Assembly (NCBI GenBank): GCA_028554795.2 | Contig: CM068825.1 | Span: 92,660,951 to 92,724,950 of the forward strand | From: Sinohyriopsis cumingii | Lineage: Eukaryota > Mollusca > Bivalvia > Unionida > Unionidae | DNA length: 64,000 bases | Direction of reading: 5' to 3' | In this document: piece after piece, positions 12,386-25,133 of the stretch | Layout: every line of letters starts with the position of its first letter | How positions within the stretch are numbered: position 1 is the first letter of the stretch | Notes under the pieces: model-generated | What the model was told of the DNA's origin: nothing | The model's database searches: none | Seen by the model: the letters and a program-made list of their open reading frames with translations, nothing else | Program-made: the position numbers and the translations under genes

Positions 12386-12938
12386 TTATTATGTACTAAC
12401 CATGATGGAGAGGTTCTTCGCCCTGCAATGTGTCATAATTTTATTATGTACTAACCACGATGGAGAGGTTCTTCGCCCTGCAATGTGTCATACTTTTATT
12501 ATGTACTAACCATGATGGAGAGGTTCTTCGCCCTGCAATGTGTCATAATTTTATTATGTACTAACCATGATGGAGAGGTTCTTCGCCCTGCAATGTGTCA
12601 TAATTTTATTATGTACTAACCATGATGGAGAGGTTCTTCGCCCTGCAATGTGTCATAATTTTATTATGTACTAACCATGATGGAGAGGTTCTTCGCCCTG
12701 CAATGTGTCATAATTTTATTATGTACTAACCATGATGGAGAGGTTCTTCGCCCTGCAATGTGTCATAATTTTATTATGTACTAACCATGATGGAGAGGTT
12801 CTTCGCCCTGCAATGTGTCATAATTTTATTATGTACTAACCATGATGGAGAGGTTCTTCGCCCTGCAATGTGTCATAATTTTATTATGTACTAACCATGA
12901 TGGAGAGGTTCTTCGCCCTGCAATGTGCCATAATTTTA
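12386..12938 (+). repeat. 55-bp minisatellite, about 10 copies
   Basis: Each unit contains catgatggagaggttcttcg followed by ccctgcaatgtgtcataatt. Unit anchors fall at 12401, 12456, 12511, 12566, 12621, 12676, 12731, 12786, 12841 and 12896, exactly 55 bp apart. Units are nearly identical, differing at one or two bases (for example cacgat in unit 2 and gtgcca in the last), which indicates recent expansion or homogenisation. Confidence 0.97.
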
Positions 12939-14099
12939 AGCAGTTTTAGATGAAGATATGATGCTCAGATGTTATGAATTGGCAGCCTGGACAATCTGTT
13001 TGTTGTGCTTCATGTGTGATAGAGGCATCATGTGTGATAGAGGCAGCATTTCAACTTTGTGTGCACTGCTGTTTCATTAAAAGGTTTGCTGCTGTGGTGT
13101 GGAACCTATTTATTCCTGGGGAAAGGTGTTACCTGGATTAGATGATCAGATATTTGAGTGAAGATCTCCTTGGTTCAACTACAAAAGGCATTATTTCCTA
13201 CTTTGTATACCCAAACCATGGACAGATTATATTATGTTGTAAGTCCATCTGTCTGTCTAATACTAGATTCATTTCTGTACAGTAACTCAATGTGTTCACC
13301 AGGCTTTGTGTGTGGCTTTCATGTGGGGGAAAGGAAAACCCTATCAGTTTCAGGGCCTAAAGCTCTTAGGTCAATGTCACCATTATCCTCTGCAGAGCCG
13401 AGCCAACACCATTGGTTCAACAAACATTACCCGAATGACTTGCACTTGAAGTAAGTAAGAAGCATATTGATTTTGGGTTACAAAGGTTAAGGTCACTGTG
13501 ACTGAATGAATTAAAATGGTTTCATACAAAAATGTTAGTTCTATACTGCAGACCTTGACCCAGTTTTCTGAATGGCTTGCACTTAGGACAAGTAACAGGC
13601 TTTTGATTTTGGGATCCAAGGTTCAAAGTCAGGATTAAAGTAGAAAAATAATTTTTGCTCAGAAAATTCAGTTATTTACATAGTGGACTAATAAAACCTT
13701 ATGCTGACATGTATTTTTTTCTTGTTACTCTTATTTCCTACTTTTATTAAATAAAGCCTGTTTGTTTCCATGCTTCATCACAAAAGGGTGCTTGAATGCC
13801 TGTTTTTGATGGAGTTGAGCAACTCATTTAGAATATATACATCTAAATACATTATTATAAATTTATCCCATTGACTTATATTTCATTCTTAAACTCGTGG
13901 GTTAATTTTGTACCTTGCAATTACTGGTTATGCACTATTAACTATTCATGACTGCATTATTTTGATTGGGAAAATGTAGATCTGTTTGAAAGATACATCA
14001 ATTTTAGCATGTCTGGTGGTCATAAGGCTCAGTGTGCTTATGGTCCTGTATCTGTCATTCATTGTCCATCATCCATCATGCATCTGTCAACAGTTGCTT

Positions 14100-14530
14100 A
14101 TTACTACTCTGGAATCCATATTTCTGACCTGATTTAAATCAAAATTTGAATTACAATTTGTATCATCCAAATCATGGAGGAGTTCAGTAATGAGAGAGAT
14201 CCTTGCATATTAATGGGGTAATCTTGCATCTGATTGTTGAAACTTATTCTGTGAGGGTCATATTTCTGATCCAACTTTTATCAGACTTGGAATATTTGCT
14301 TATGTTTGATAATGAGCGAGATCCTTGCTTATTGATGCGGTGATCATGCATCTGATTGGCAGAGCTTGCTGTCATTCTGGTGACCACATTTATTATCAGT
14401 TTTGATCAAATTCAAAGTTCTTGCTTATATCATTAGGGTTTGAGGTGAGTTGGATAATGAGTGAGATCCATGCATCTTAATGAAATATTCTTCCATCAAA
14501 TTGGCTGACATTGCTACCACTGCTGAGGGC
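14100..14530 (+). repeat. Degenerate tandem array
   Basis: The phrases gagatccttgcatattaatg and ttgcatctgattg recur about every 125-145 bp (near 14195, 14325 and 14463). It is diverged and has no coding signal. Confidence 0.5.
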
Positions 14531-14872
14531 AAAACAGAATTTGCATATTCCACAATGAAAACATTTTTTTTAAAACTTCAGAAATTAGTTTTACAATACA
14601 TGGTTCATAAATTGTAATAGAATAAGTTAAATAAATTAGCAAAATAACACACACTGGGGATTAAATTGAGTAATCTGTAATGTAAAACTGAAGAAATATA
14701 TATAAAAAATATATAAACTTGACGTGTTCTTATATGTCAGGTAGGCAGGGTATTTGTGTTTCTGATGCACATGAGTAACTTTAATAATATTGCCCATTAA
14801 AAGTTAGAAATTAGTAACTTCAAATCTTATCGCTTATATTAAAATGTCTTGAGTGTAAGTGTGTTACTTGGA

Positions 14873-15282
14873 TTTTTAATGTAGCTTTAACAATTTTTCA
14901 GTCATATCGCTACATTGTCTGCAGTGTGGCATTTTATAGTGATGTCTAGCACTGGAGCATCATGCTGCAGACATCTAGCATTATGTCCCACCCAGCCACA
15001 TTATCGTGACACCAGGCCAATCAGTCCTAACACTAACCTCTTAATGCTGAGTCATACCAAAGACTAATAAAAATGATACTAGCAGCTGCCTCACTTGTCA
15101 CTTAGCATTAAGATATTAGTGTTGAGACTAGTTGGCCTAGTGTCAGGATGATGTGACACAGTGGGACATGATGCTACATGTCTGTGGCATGATGCCCTAG
15201 TGTTGGACATAACTATTAAATACCACACTGCAGACATCATAGCAATATGATAAAATTGTTGAAGCTATGTTAAAAATATTTT
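14873..15282. mobile_element. Foldback (long inverted repeat) element
   Basis: The left arm from ggatttttaatgtagc and the right arm ending gctatgttaaaaat are inverted copies over about 180 bp, with blocks such as gcagacatctagcattatgt facing acatgatgctacatgtctg. A related half copy lies at 36362-36672. Confidence 0.75.
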
Positions 15283-15873
15283 TTTAAAGCACTATCTTGC
15301 ACATTCCTATAACTTACAGCAAGTTATATAAGACAAATGTAAATTATATTTTATTTATTATATACAGTGTATATCTATCAGAATACATCATGTTCTAATA
15401 CTGACAAAGTCCTTTTTTGTTCCCAATGGAATAAAACTGAGTCATTCAACTACTATTCATAATGGAAATTTTTATAATTTTTATTCGAACCAACCAATCC
15501 AAATTTTTTAGCATGAAATGGGAAGCAGATATAATTTTTCAGATAAAATAATCAGTGTTGCCATTAAGTGCCACAAACTTTTGTTTCCACAGCAGTTTGT
15601 TTCATTTACTTTCTCAGAGACTCTTTATGCTCAGTATTGATATTCATGAAATTTCTCAAGACTCTTAACTGCATTAAGGTTCTTAATGGTTTAATGGATT
15701 CAAATGCAAAAGTCAGGTTAGTCAAGGCTTTTTTTTAATTTACTTTGTAAAAATTTGTGTTTATGGTGGTTGCTGAAGAATACTAAATCCTGTGAGGAGG
15801 CAAGTTGTGCGGACAACGTTTACAGTAAAAAATGTTCACAAATTGTTATGCATGAATAATCCAACTATTATAG

Positions 15874-16034
15874 GGAGTTCCAATCCGAGTTGAACTTGGT
15901 CCACGGGACCTGAAACAGAATCAAGTGGTTGCAGTGAGACGAGATACAGGTGAGAAGCTGACACTGAAAAAAGATAACATCGCCAAGCAGCTATCAGACC
16001 TCTTGGATGACATACATGCCTGCCTGTATAACAA
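15874..16034 (+). CDS. EPRS1: EPRS1 exon (anticodon-binding domain)
   Basis: Fifty-three codons plus two bases, acceptor attatag, donor gtatga. The translation starts GVPIRVELGPRDLKQNQVVA and includes VRRDTGEKLTL, the beta-alpha core of the class IIa anticodon-binding domain. The split codon AA|A joins it to the exon at 18579. The intron phase is consistent on both sides. Confidence 0.95.
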
Positions 16035-16781
16035 GTATGAAATATTACCTCTGTCTTTCAAGTTTCCTTACATAAATTGATACTTACATAAGTGTAATAT
16101 TAATGCAGTTTAACTTTAATAGGGGCTAGCACAATGGGTTTAAGTGAAATTTAAATAAATTGCGGCTTAATTGACAGAAATCTCCAGTGCTGGATGATAA
16201 TAACAAGATAGGGATTATATGTATTGTTTTAATTGTAGGGAACAGATGGAGCCCTAGTCCAAGGGCAAGGATTCCTATACACCTGAGCAACTGTATTTGT
16301 TTGAAATGACATATATGATGGAAATTCTTACATTCAGACATATAGTATGCTAATTTCTTCTCTGGCAGATATGGTGTGGACCTGGAAGCCTAGCTGCCAC
16401 TTTGCTTTCATACCCTTGTGACACCTAAATTACTTGGCTGCAACACCTTTACTCTATTATACCCCTGACTCTGTGGATGTGGGGGCATATAGAAACCCTT
16501 GTATCCATCCTTCCCTTGCGCAATCTTGAGAACACAATTAGTATCACATTTTATAGCTCATCTCACTATGTGGCCTACATCCATCTTGCATTGACTATTC
16601 AAAGTTGCTATATACAACTTCTGAAAATCCTCAACAGAATTTGATCACATACTATACAGTATTATGTGATTCCTGCTTATTCCCACTGCACAATTTATTT
16701 AATCTCTTTTTCTCATGTTAAATAGTTTTTGGGAATAACTAAAACCTTTATGTATACTACGATTTTAATTTGGGGCTGAAC

Positions 16782-17392
16782 CGATTCGGCCCTGATCCCA
16801 TCTGTAGGCGTGATGAGGCTGTACCCTACTTCTAAGCTCTGCAGCATCAAGGTCATTTAAGATACACCAAAGTGGGTGGTATTAAATTAAAGCAGACAGA
16901 TATAGCTCTAAAATGATACCAAATAATCTGGAATTTCTAGTTGCACTACAAAATACAGAGGGAAAAACCTCATTTTTTGGACCTGGTTTTTTTTTTCCAC
17001 CCGAAATTTGCTCGAGGTCAGAATGCGATTTTGTGTCAGGATTTTAGACCTTTTCGCCTCAGATCTAAGGCATGCCAGTCTTAACTGCACACAGACAGGT
17101 GATTCTTTGCAAAAACTAGGATAAGGTGGGCATTTGGAATAAATTGTGGTCTACATACGAAAATGATGATTCCATTAAGCAAAAAAAAAAAAAAAACAAC
17201 TCCAACTTTTACCCTTCTGCTCATGCGCAAGCAAAATAACCAGTGAAAAAGGATGTTTCTAATACAGCTAGGCTTTAGTCTCATGGAAAGTCTGTTGAAA
17301 GCCGATGTATTCAGAAATAGCCCCCCCCCCCCCAATGTCTTTCCTACGCACATTTCTGGCAAAAACGACAAAAACCTCTGGGGCCGAATGAG
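16782..17392 (-). mobile_element. TTAA-type non-autonomous transposon (family 2)
   Basis: The ends ccgattcggccc and ggggccgaatgag are inverted. TTAA follows at 17393-17396, and a decayed tgaa precedes at 16778-16781. The interior is an inverted, diverged copy of the element at 29726-30309 (shared stretch ttccagattatttggtatca read on - here). TTAA target choice and C-rich ends suggest a piggyBac-like mobiliser. Confidence 0.7.
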
Positions 17393-18476
17393 TTAAAAAT
17401 ATCTATAAAAAATATTTTGTGATAAAATACTGCAATCTAACCTGGCTGCTTACTTAATTAATATTGTCAAAAAAAGAAATGTTTGTTATTGTAATTTTTG
17501 GTAGGCCTGTATGATATAAAAAAGGAAAGGTAAATTCTTAAGTTAAAAGCATAGTTAAATTTAAGGAAACAAATTATTCCCATAGCTATACAAAGTGACT
17601 ATAGTTGAAAGAATAATACATAAAAGTACTCCAGTTAAATTGTAACATGACTGACAGTTTCCCTTTGATCTACTGGTACACTTAGTCACAAAGTACTCAA
17701 GTCATACCACTGTTTCCTGAAGTTGATTAGTGTAGATTTTGTACTCGTGTCCATTTGGCTGTGAGCAAGAAAAACTATATAAATGATTGTACCAAGAAAT
17801 ATTTGGCATTGATGTCATTTTTGGACCTATCTTTGGTAATTTTGCCATTGTCCAGTTGCTGGATTTTGAATGTGATATACATTTTATATTTTTTCTTCTT
17901 TTTAAAACTTGAGCATGTGTCCATGTGCAGGTGTGTGTATGCACAGAATGAAAGTTCATCAGAACTGCGTGACAAAGTTGACTGTAGCTGCTCCATTTTC
18001 TCAACTTCAGTTATGCATTAGTATATTGATTCCCAGCCTTAACTCTGTTATTCAAGGCTTGGGTCTGTGTTCATATGCTCATAGAACAAATGCTAATATA
18101 GTACAAAATTCAATACCATTTGACGATGTTTTATTTCAAGCACACGGGTTTGGGAGCATCAACTATATACCTCAATGGTGTATATCTGGCTGTTCATATT
18201 GGATCATTCTTATTTTCCAAGTCATTTAATATGAAGTTACGAAAATTGAGGAAATGTATAAATATGGCACAAATTTCACCAAATACAAACTCTAATGTTT
18301 CCTGATTAAATTCACCACAGATATTTCGGAAGCTTTATTATAGCAGTATGCATTTTTAATGTCGCTAACAAAACTATGGAGTGGGGAGGGATCACCAAAA
18401 ATGCATTTGTATTTTCTTGCATTTTACTGTGGAAATTAGTAAATCCATCTCTATCTTTCTCTCTTTATATCTATAT

Positions 18477-18483
<7 letters not shown>

Positions 18484-18525
<42 letters not shown>

Positions 18526-18530
18526 TCACA
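18484..18530. repeat. (TA)n then (CA)n microsatellite
   Basis: About 16 TA units followed by interrupted CA units, 50-95 bp upstream of the EPRS1 acceptor at 18579. Length is likely variable between individuals. Confidence 0.95.
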
Positions 18531-18578
18531 CACAGAGTGTTGTCTGTGTACTTGCATCTGACTTTATTACTGCTTTAG

Positions 18579-18722
18579 AGCCAAGAAGGAACTGGATGAG
18601 CACATGTGTGTGTGTGACACCTGGGAGGACTTGTGTAGCAGCTTAGATGAGAAGAAGATCATCATGGCCCCATTCTGTGGTGATATCCCCTGTGAGGAGA
18701 GAATCAAGAAGGATAGTGCAAG
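18579..18722 (+). CDS. EPRS1: EPRS1 exon (C-terminal zinc domain)
   Basis: 144 bp, one base plus 47 codons plus two bases, acceptor gctttag, donor gtcagt. The translation includes KKELDEHMCVCDTWEDLCSS and PFCGDIPCEERIKKDSA. The CGDIPC pair corresponds to the first two zinc ligands of the ProRS C-terminal domain. The split codon AG|A leads to the last exon. Confidence 0.93.
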
Positions 18723-18918
18723 GTCAGTCTACACAGCTAAAAAATAGTATTGTAACATTTAGAAAATATGGTTTTACTTTTATTGCTAGCACAATTACAA
18801 CATACGTTTTCCCCTGCTGAGAATAAAACAGGTTATGATAATGTGATCTTGTTCTTTTGTTCCATCTAGTTCATTAGCATTGTTATGCATATGTAATGGG
18901 TAGGACTAGGCTTGCTGG

Positions 18919-19000
18919 TTCAAATAGCTTAAGTGGTAGAGCACCTATGTAGAATTCGGGCACTCATGAGTTCCAGATCCAGTCTGGCCATGGATTTTTT
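18919..19000 (+). repeat. tRNA-like SINE head
   Basis: An A-box-like agcttaagtggtagagcacc is followed about 30 bp later by gagttccagatccag. It resembles a decayed tRNA gene body as found at the head of SINEs. It does not fold into a convincing full cloverleaf, so I do not call a functional tRNA. Confidence 0.4.
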
Positions 19001-19863
19001 ACAAGTGTCAGTTGGTGTGAACAGGCATATATAGCTGCACCCCCAACATGTCTTAGGAGGGTGCAGTAAATTTTTAGTTGGATATTCAGACACATGAATA
19101 TGTCTCAGAAAGGCAAGCAGAAATTGTAATGGATAGCACTGGACATATTTGTCCAGATAGTTCAGTTGGAGCTGGTTCATAAGGTTTTTGAAAGTCTTTG
19201 ACAGTTTAGGAAAAATGAGGTAGCATTTTCAAGGCCTTGAAACTTTGGGAAAATTGAGCAGATTACCCTGAGGTCTTTAAAAATTTAAATAAACCCAAAC
19301 ATTTTAGTAGTGCTGATGCCTGTTAAGAGAACAATTTATTTTGTATTAAATCTGATGCATAAGTTAACATATTTTTGAAATAACAATGAATGTTAACCTA
19401 TCTTCTAATACATTATAAAGCAATTTTTGAATTTCATCATTAAACAATATTGTAGTATTTTGCATTCATTGTTTTCTTATATAACATAACTTGTATACAA
19501 AATGTTAGTGAAAATAGGTATTGGAAATCTGTGTTTGTAGTCTTTGAAAGTTTGAGAAAATTCTTTGAATTTATCATTGAGAATTCTATATGAACCTTGT
19601 GGAGGGATTTTGAGACTCAAAAATTGATTTTTGAAGTCAGAAGGAGGAAATTTATTACACATGATCCAAACAAAACACCACCCTGCATTAGAGTAGATGC
19701 AGAAATAGCATTTTTAATGGTAAGAAAAGTTTAAGAAGGTCATCAGGAATGATTAAACAACTTTACCACCCAGTCTCTAACAAGTGCAGAGATAAACATC
19801 AATGACACTTGCATCACCTTCATAGCCTCCAGTGAACTACTGAGAGCATTAAAGTCAGCATTT

Positions 19864-20243
19864 ACAACTTAATACTGTATTCCACAGACTATTGGATTTT
19901 AAAAACAGAAGCTTTGTGTATTTTTGTATTCAGTGTGTGCGTTATGAGTTAAATGACATTTTTTAGTACAAGATAAGTTATACACTGTGGCGAGTATATT
20001 TGGTGGAAGAAGAGCCTGGGAAAAAACCCACAGGAAGTTACTAGCAAGCTTTCACAACTTAATACTGTATTCCACAGACTATTGGATTTTAAAAACAGAA
20101 GCTTTGTGTATTTTTGTATTCAGTGTGTGTGTTATGCGTTAAATGACATTTTTTAGTACAAGATAAGTTATACACTGTGGCAAGTATATTTGGTGGAAGG
20201 AGAGCCTGGGAAAAAACCCACAGGAAGTTACTAGCAAGCTTTC
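19864..20243 (+). repeat. 190-bp direct tandem duplication
   Basis: acaacttaatactgtattcc begins at 19864 and again at 20054. The two 190-bp units differ at only a few positions (for example gcgttatgag versus gtgttatgcg). The duplication includes part of a SINE. Confidence 0.9.
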
Positions 20244-20336
20244 TCACATACCCACGTTGGCCAAGCCTAAGACTCGAACCCAAGCATACATAGGTGAGAT
20301 GTCTTATCTGTGAACACGAGTGCCTTAGACCATATG
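20132..20336 (-). mobile_element. tRNA-derived SINE copy 3
   Basis: Read on -, it has the tRNA-like head, gggttcgagtcttagg and the shared body ending near atgtcatttaacg. It is head-to-head with the + copy beginning at 20337. Confidence 0.65.
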
Positions 20337-20555
20337 GCCACCCTAGACCCTGAATGGTCTAAAGCGCTGTCCATCACGGATCACTGCCATCTTACCTCTG
20401 TCTGCGTGGGTTCGAGTCTCGGGCTCGGCCAATGTGGATATGTGAGAAGGCTTGCTGGTAGCTTCTCGTGGTTCTTTCCGGGTTTTTCCTCTACCATTAA
20501 TACTGGCTGCCATTTATAGCCTATCTTGTACTGAAAAATGGCAACAACAACAACG
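20337..20555 (+). mobile_element. tRNA-derived SINE copy 4
   Basis: A near full-length head (tggtctaaagcgctgtccat), a B-box-like gggttcgagtctcgg, the shared body, and a short caacaacaacaac tail. Confidence 0.8.
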
Positions 20556-21099
20556 CCCAAGACTCTTCAGTGTGTATATGTTGATGATGATGGTATATAA
20601 CAGTGCAAAGTATGCAGGTTATATTTTGTTCGTATGTACATTAAATGCTTGAAGAAAAGATTTTATTTTTGTTAATATGAACTCTGTAGGATTAAATAAG
20701 TGGATTACTGAATTTTAGCTGTATACTGTTGATTATTTAGGTCATGAACACTGATTCTTTGATTCTTTCTCTCCCTTCCTCCCTTTGTGATATATATAAT
20801 CAACATAGGTATTTTTGGAGGAGATGTAAGGGTAGCATACATAAAGGTGGGGCTATATTTAATTAACTAAGCAAAATTGCTCACTATTCCTCTAGTTTGC
20901 TTACCTAAAATATAACGGTAAAGCCTACTTCCTTGCTTATAGCATGAGTCACTTTAAATTAAGTGTTTCATATTTTAGTACGGTATGTCTGCTTGTCCTC
21001 AAAAATGTACAATTTTTAAACAGTACTTTTTTTATTTTGATAACTGACTAGGAGAGCTAGTGGGTATGTTTTGTTATATGTCATCTTTCCATCAATTAG

Positions 21100-21430
21100 C
21101 ATAAGTTCTTTATTGCTGCTAATCCTAAAGTACCTGGAGAAATTGCCACAAAACTTTACCTTGGTGGTCATCTTGAAAATGCTCAGTGCTCCTAACAAAT
21201 GGATGTAGATATCGACATGGGGTTTTCCCAGAAGCCTTCTTAATATACCTAGTTCCCCCTGAATAACAATGGTGCCAATCATACAACCAAATGTGGCTGC
21301 CACTGTCTTGAAAATGTTGTCACTACTCCCCCTGAATTGATGGTCATATTGACATGAGGTTTTCACCAAAAGACTTGTAATGATGTTTGCTTGTTCCTGA
21401 GTGAAAATAATAACCAATTTGTCCACAGAG
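21100..21430 (+). repeat. 'catcttgaaaatc' array copy
   Basis: Repeats phrases such as catcttgaaaatgctcag, ggggttttcccagaagcctt and actactccccctgaattgat in about 130-bp units, the same family as at 8571 and 35180. Confidence 0.65.
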
Positions 21431-21991
21431 AAGCTGGTTGAAACTATTGTTATCTCTGAAGAATATCATCATTGTATTTTCAACAATTGCTGCACAAATT
21501 ATGTTTTATCTTACGAGTAACCATTACCTCATCTTTGGATAATGAAGGCTTCACTGGTTCATTAACAATACTACTATCATCATCGGTCATAAACATGGTC
21601 CAAAAGATCATTTCGTTTGTTTTGGATCTATTTTTATATTTTTGCCTTGGATGCCATTTTCAATCGAAAGCTGGCAGATCTTGGAACAACGCAAGGCATA
21701 TAACTAAGCAAATGGAAATTGTTGCTTCATTGCATGACAAAGGTACGCATAAAATAACAGTTTCACACTCAGTTGTAACCCTATGTATTATGATTACATT
21801 AGCTTAGAAACTGATGTGCGCACGTTTTCTCTCTTTGGGAGAGTTGTAATCTAGCCAGTAAAGTAGTTAAACCAAACCTTAATTAATCAGCAAAACATAA
21901 TATTGAGGTGTATCAATTTACTTACTTAATGCATTACACATGGGTAGATAAAACACTGGGTATGTGTCTTTTCCATGTACACAGAGGCAGT

Positions 21992-22081
21992 TGACCAGGT
22001 CTGGTATGGGTTGATACGTAACCCACAACTATTGGATTACAAGTCTGATGCTCAACCTACTGAGCTACCACAGCTCTCTTT
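21992..22081 (-). repeat. tRNA-like SINE head
   Basis: Read on -: gtggtagctcagtaggttga, then catcagacttgtaatcc, then a damaged B box gtgggttacgta. The A-box half is tRNA-like, the rest is decayed, and no complete cloverleaf forms. Best read as a SINE head. Confidence 0.5.
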
Positions 22082-22105
22082 TAAACTACAGAGTGGCATA
22101 TAATA

Positions 22106-22897
22106 CAGACCTGCCAACCGTTATGATTTGGCCTTAAGTCTTACGAAAATCACCCTTAAAATATGGACTTTGAGCATACACGCAGAAACTACAGAAAAAT
22201 AATCGTTGCCGAAAAATCTGGATAATTGGTTCGTCCGTGTTTGAGTTAGATCCAGGTTTCAGGTTAGAATTAGTGAAATTAGTCCGGGAACCAGACTTAC
22301 TTTACAGCTGCACCCCAAATGCTTTAAACTGCACCTATTTGTTCATGCGAAGTGTCAGCATGATCAAACTGTTGATCATATAATTTTTAAAAAAATGGTG
22401 TCCAGCAAGCAATGCATGGGTTAAGACGAAAGGGAAAATAAGCCTCTTGAAAAGTGTTAATAATCAACACAGAAAATAAAAAGGAGTTTTCAGGGTCTTG
22501 TGAATAAAAGCTGGAAAGGACACAATTAGGTTTATAGGACATCACATGCCAGTTTGAGCATGTCTCATAGTGGGAGATATGACTGCCGTTGTCATGTGAA
22601 ATGGAAAAAGAATTTCCATGAATTAACATCAAGATAGTAACAAGCCATTGAGTTGTATGGGGTTCGGAACTAAAGTTTGTGCAACTGTACTAGTGGTAAA
22701 TAAAGTCTACACATACTTTACAAACTTTTCATTTGAACATAATTTTCATCGTTGCTGTGACAAACTTTTAATTATGTTTTCCAGCTTTACAATAGCAGTT
22801 ATTGATATTTTGTTACACCTTATTGAAAACTGGTCAGTCTTATGGAAAAAAAATCACCTGCCTTACTGAGATGGACTCATTAGGGTTGGCAGGTCTG
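22106..22897 (+). mobile_element. Non-autonomous TIR element, family 1 copy 4
   Basis: It begins cagacctgccaaccg and ends ggttggcaggtctg, a perfect 14-bp inverted repeat. The 6-bp flanks are ataata and ataatg (five of six). 792 bp, no open frame. Confidence 0.88.
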
Positions 22898-23182
22898 ATA
22901 ATGCTGCATTTGCAAAGTTTAATAAATCATTAGAAACCACTGATGCATGGAAAGATGGTACTAAAGTTTATGCAGCAACAAACCTGGAACTGCAAATGAT
23001 AATTATTATATTTTAAAATATAGTTTATCAATGTTTTCATATTTGTTGCAACTTTCAGTACCTTCTTTGAATGCTTTTATAATAAATTTCACCAGTATCT
23101 GACCACCATACTAATTTTCAGGAATAAGGTCAGACAAAAGCCATCAGAACTACAGTAAGTTTCTTACCACTTTATTTTACAG

Positions 23183-23339
23183 AGATGTGGTGGTAGAAGA
23201 AGGTGCCCCAGCCATGGGAGCCAAGGGATTGTGTATTCCTTTCCAGCAACCCCGGGAGCTAAAGGCTGACAGCAGGTGTGTTCACCCAGATTGTAACAAA
23301 AAGCCACAGTTCTATACACTATTTGGAAGGAGCTACTAG
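23183..23339 (+). CDS. EPRS1: EPRS1 terminal exon
   Basis: One base plus 51 codons plus TAG, acceptor attttacag. The translation includes [20 protein letters not shown], then [12 protein letters not shown], and ends FYTLFGRSY. The C-terminal Tyr is a hallmark of eukaryote-type ProRS, where it reaches the active site. The two cysteines of CVHPDC (four residues apart) supply the second zinc pair; vertebrates have CxC here. The stop is followed by host sequence with no close AATAAA; candidates are near 24912, 24959 and 25045. Confidence 0.95.
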
Positions 23340-25133
23340 AAGCTACACCTAACTTGTATTTATCTAGAACAACAGTAGATTTCAGTGGAACACAGCCTGA
23401 TTCATATTGTGATAAACCATCACCTTAAAAAAAGTGTGAACACTCTACAAATGTTTTAGCCACTTAGTGATGGCATCTTTGGATTTGAAAATGTTTTCCT
23501 TGCATTTTCTGTCAATCATGTTTTTTTAGAAAACTATACAGACCTTTACAGATCTCCTGCTTATTTATATCTAAACCAGAAGAAGAAGAAAAATATTTTC
23601 ATGAAGTAGTTGATTAGAGAAGTTACATTTAATGGCCATTGTAAAGCAAACATGCAGTACAGAATTTGGTATTCTTCAACTCCACCTTTGCTTTTAATTG
23701 GACTTCAAACAATATTACATGCTGGGTAATGCACCATTTAATTATGCTCCAGCTGCAGTCTTTATCTCACTCCTGATCATTTTAGCATGATAGCACAAAA
23801 ACTATCAAACTGTTGAACTTTGTTATGAAATTGTTGGATAAGCTTGTTACATTTTCAGGAATAATATTTTTTTTCTTAATTTTATAACATGTTGGACTAT
23901 TTTTTATGTTTTGTGCAAAAACTGTGTTAGCACATTTAGGCTAAAACCACTCAAATTAAACAAGTTAAATTTTGTTGGAATATTTGTAATCAAGTGGAGA
24001 AGACCTGAGTAGAATTTTTATTTTTCAGTTTTTGTTTTACACAATTTTAAACTTCTGGACTTTGATGTCAACCATGTTAGCACAATTTAGCAGAAACCAC
24101 AACAGGTAGATAATGAGATTTTATATGCTTGTTTGTATGTATGAATATATGATCTGATTAGATTTTTGTGCCTTTTGCCTAAAAGAGTTCTATTGCATCT
24201 TGATGATCTTATATCCAATAAAACTACCACAATTGCCATCTTGAAAAATCTTGTCATTACTCCTCCTAGATTGAAAGTTGTATTGATATGGGGTTTTCAC
24301 CAGTAGACTAATTATTATATCTAGTTGGTGCTGTGCGGAAAGGGTGTCAATCTGATTGGCAAATATGGGCGGCACAAAGAATGTCTTGAAAAATCTTGTC
24401 ATTAAATTTCCCAAGATGATGGTCATATTGGTTTTCACCAAAGACTAACAGTGGTGTATAGTTTGGTGCTAATAATGGCTGTCATAGTGGATAATAAAAA
24501 AATGTTATAACTCAAGAATATCAGAGATGGTTACATTATTAAGCAATTGGGGAAACAATGGTCTTTTATTGAATTCCATGAAATTCTTTTCCAACAATAG
24601 AGCATACCTTCCATCTAGGTTGGAGGCACTCATATTTTATAAACACAAACCTATTTCAATATATTTACCTTCTAGTCTTTAACTGGCATATTTTATTCAT
24701 CTGAAGGATGTTTGAGAAAGATTTTAAGTTATATAAATTAGTATAAAATGAGGAGAAACTACTCCCATAGCACTGCAACCTTTGAATGATTCATGGGCCT
24801 CTGCTGCAAGATTTACAATTTCTTTTGTTGAACCAATTATTTTGCACTGGTGTTTTAATTATGTAATAATTGTAGTCTGTTATGTGCAGGAGAACATTTT
24901 AAAATTCAGAAAAATAAAGGTGAATTCAGATACTATTCTTTGTTATTCATTTGTAATGAAATAAAGTGAAACCTCTCAAGAAGGAAACCTCTGTGATCCA
25001 AAATCTTCTATTCAATGAAAAATATTTTCTTCTTTTATTTCAATAAAGTTAATTCCATAATACAAAATCCCTCACTGAATACCAAACGTTTTTTTGGTTT
25101 CAAATGTCATTTTTAGACTAAAATTAAGCCCAT
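23340..25133 (+). other. EPRS1 3' UTR and intergenic sequence
   Basis: AT-rich. AATAAA motifs occur near 24912, 24959 and 25045, so the 3' UTR could be up to about 1.7 kb. A short 'catcttgaaaatc' family fragment lies at 24190-24450. Nothing else was recognised. Confidence 0.5.

Larger units (their letters stand above)
11978..15873 (+). other. EPRS1 intron
   Basis: 3.9 kb. It contains the 55-bp minisatellite (12386-12938), a degenerate array (14100-14530) and a long foldback element (14873-15282). The rest shows nothing I can name. Confidence 0.75.
16035..18578 (+). other. EPRS1 intron
   Basis: 2.5 kb. It holds a TTAA-type element (16782-17392) and a (TA)n/(CA)n microsatellite (18484-18530). 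Nothing else was recognised. Confidence 0.75.
18723..23182 (+). other. EPRS1 last intron
   Basis: 4.46 kb. It contains tRNA-like fragments (18919, 21992), a 190-bp tandem duplication, two head-to-head SINEs, a 'catcttgaaaatc' array (21100-21430) and family 1 copy 4. There is no coding signal. Confidence 0.75.

Noticed and set aside
17322-17333. Poly-C and similar G/C runs (also 40927, 48151) as regulatory sites
   Set aside because: Simple homopolymer tracts inside repeats or gene-free DNA.
21992-22081. Possible functional tRNA on -
   Set aside because: The A-box half is good but the T arm is damaged and no acceptor stem pairs. A SINE head fits better.
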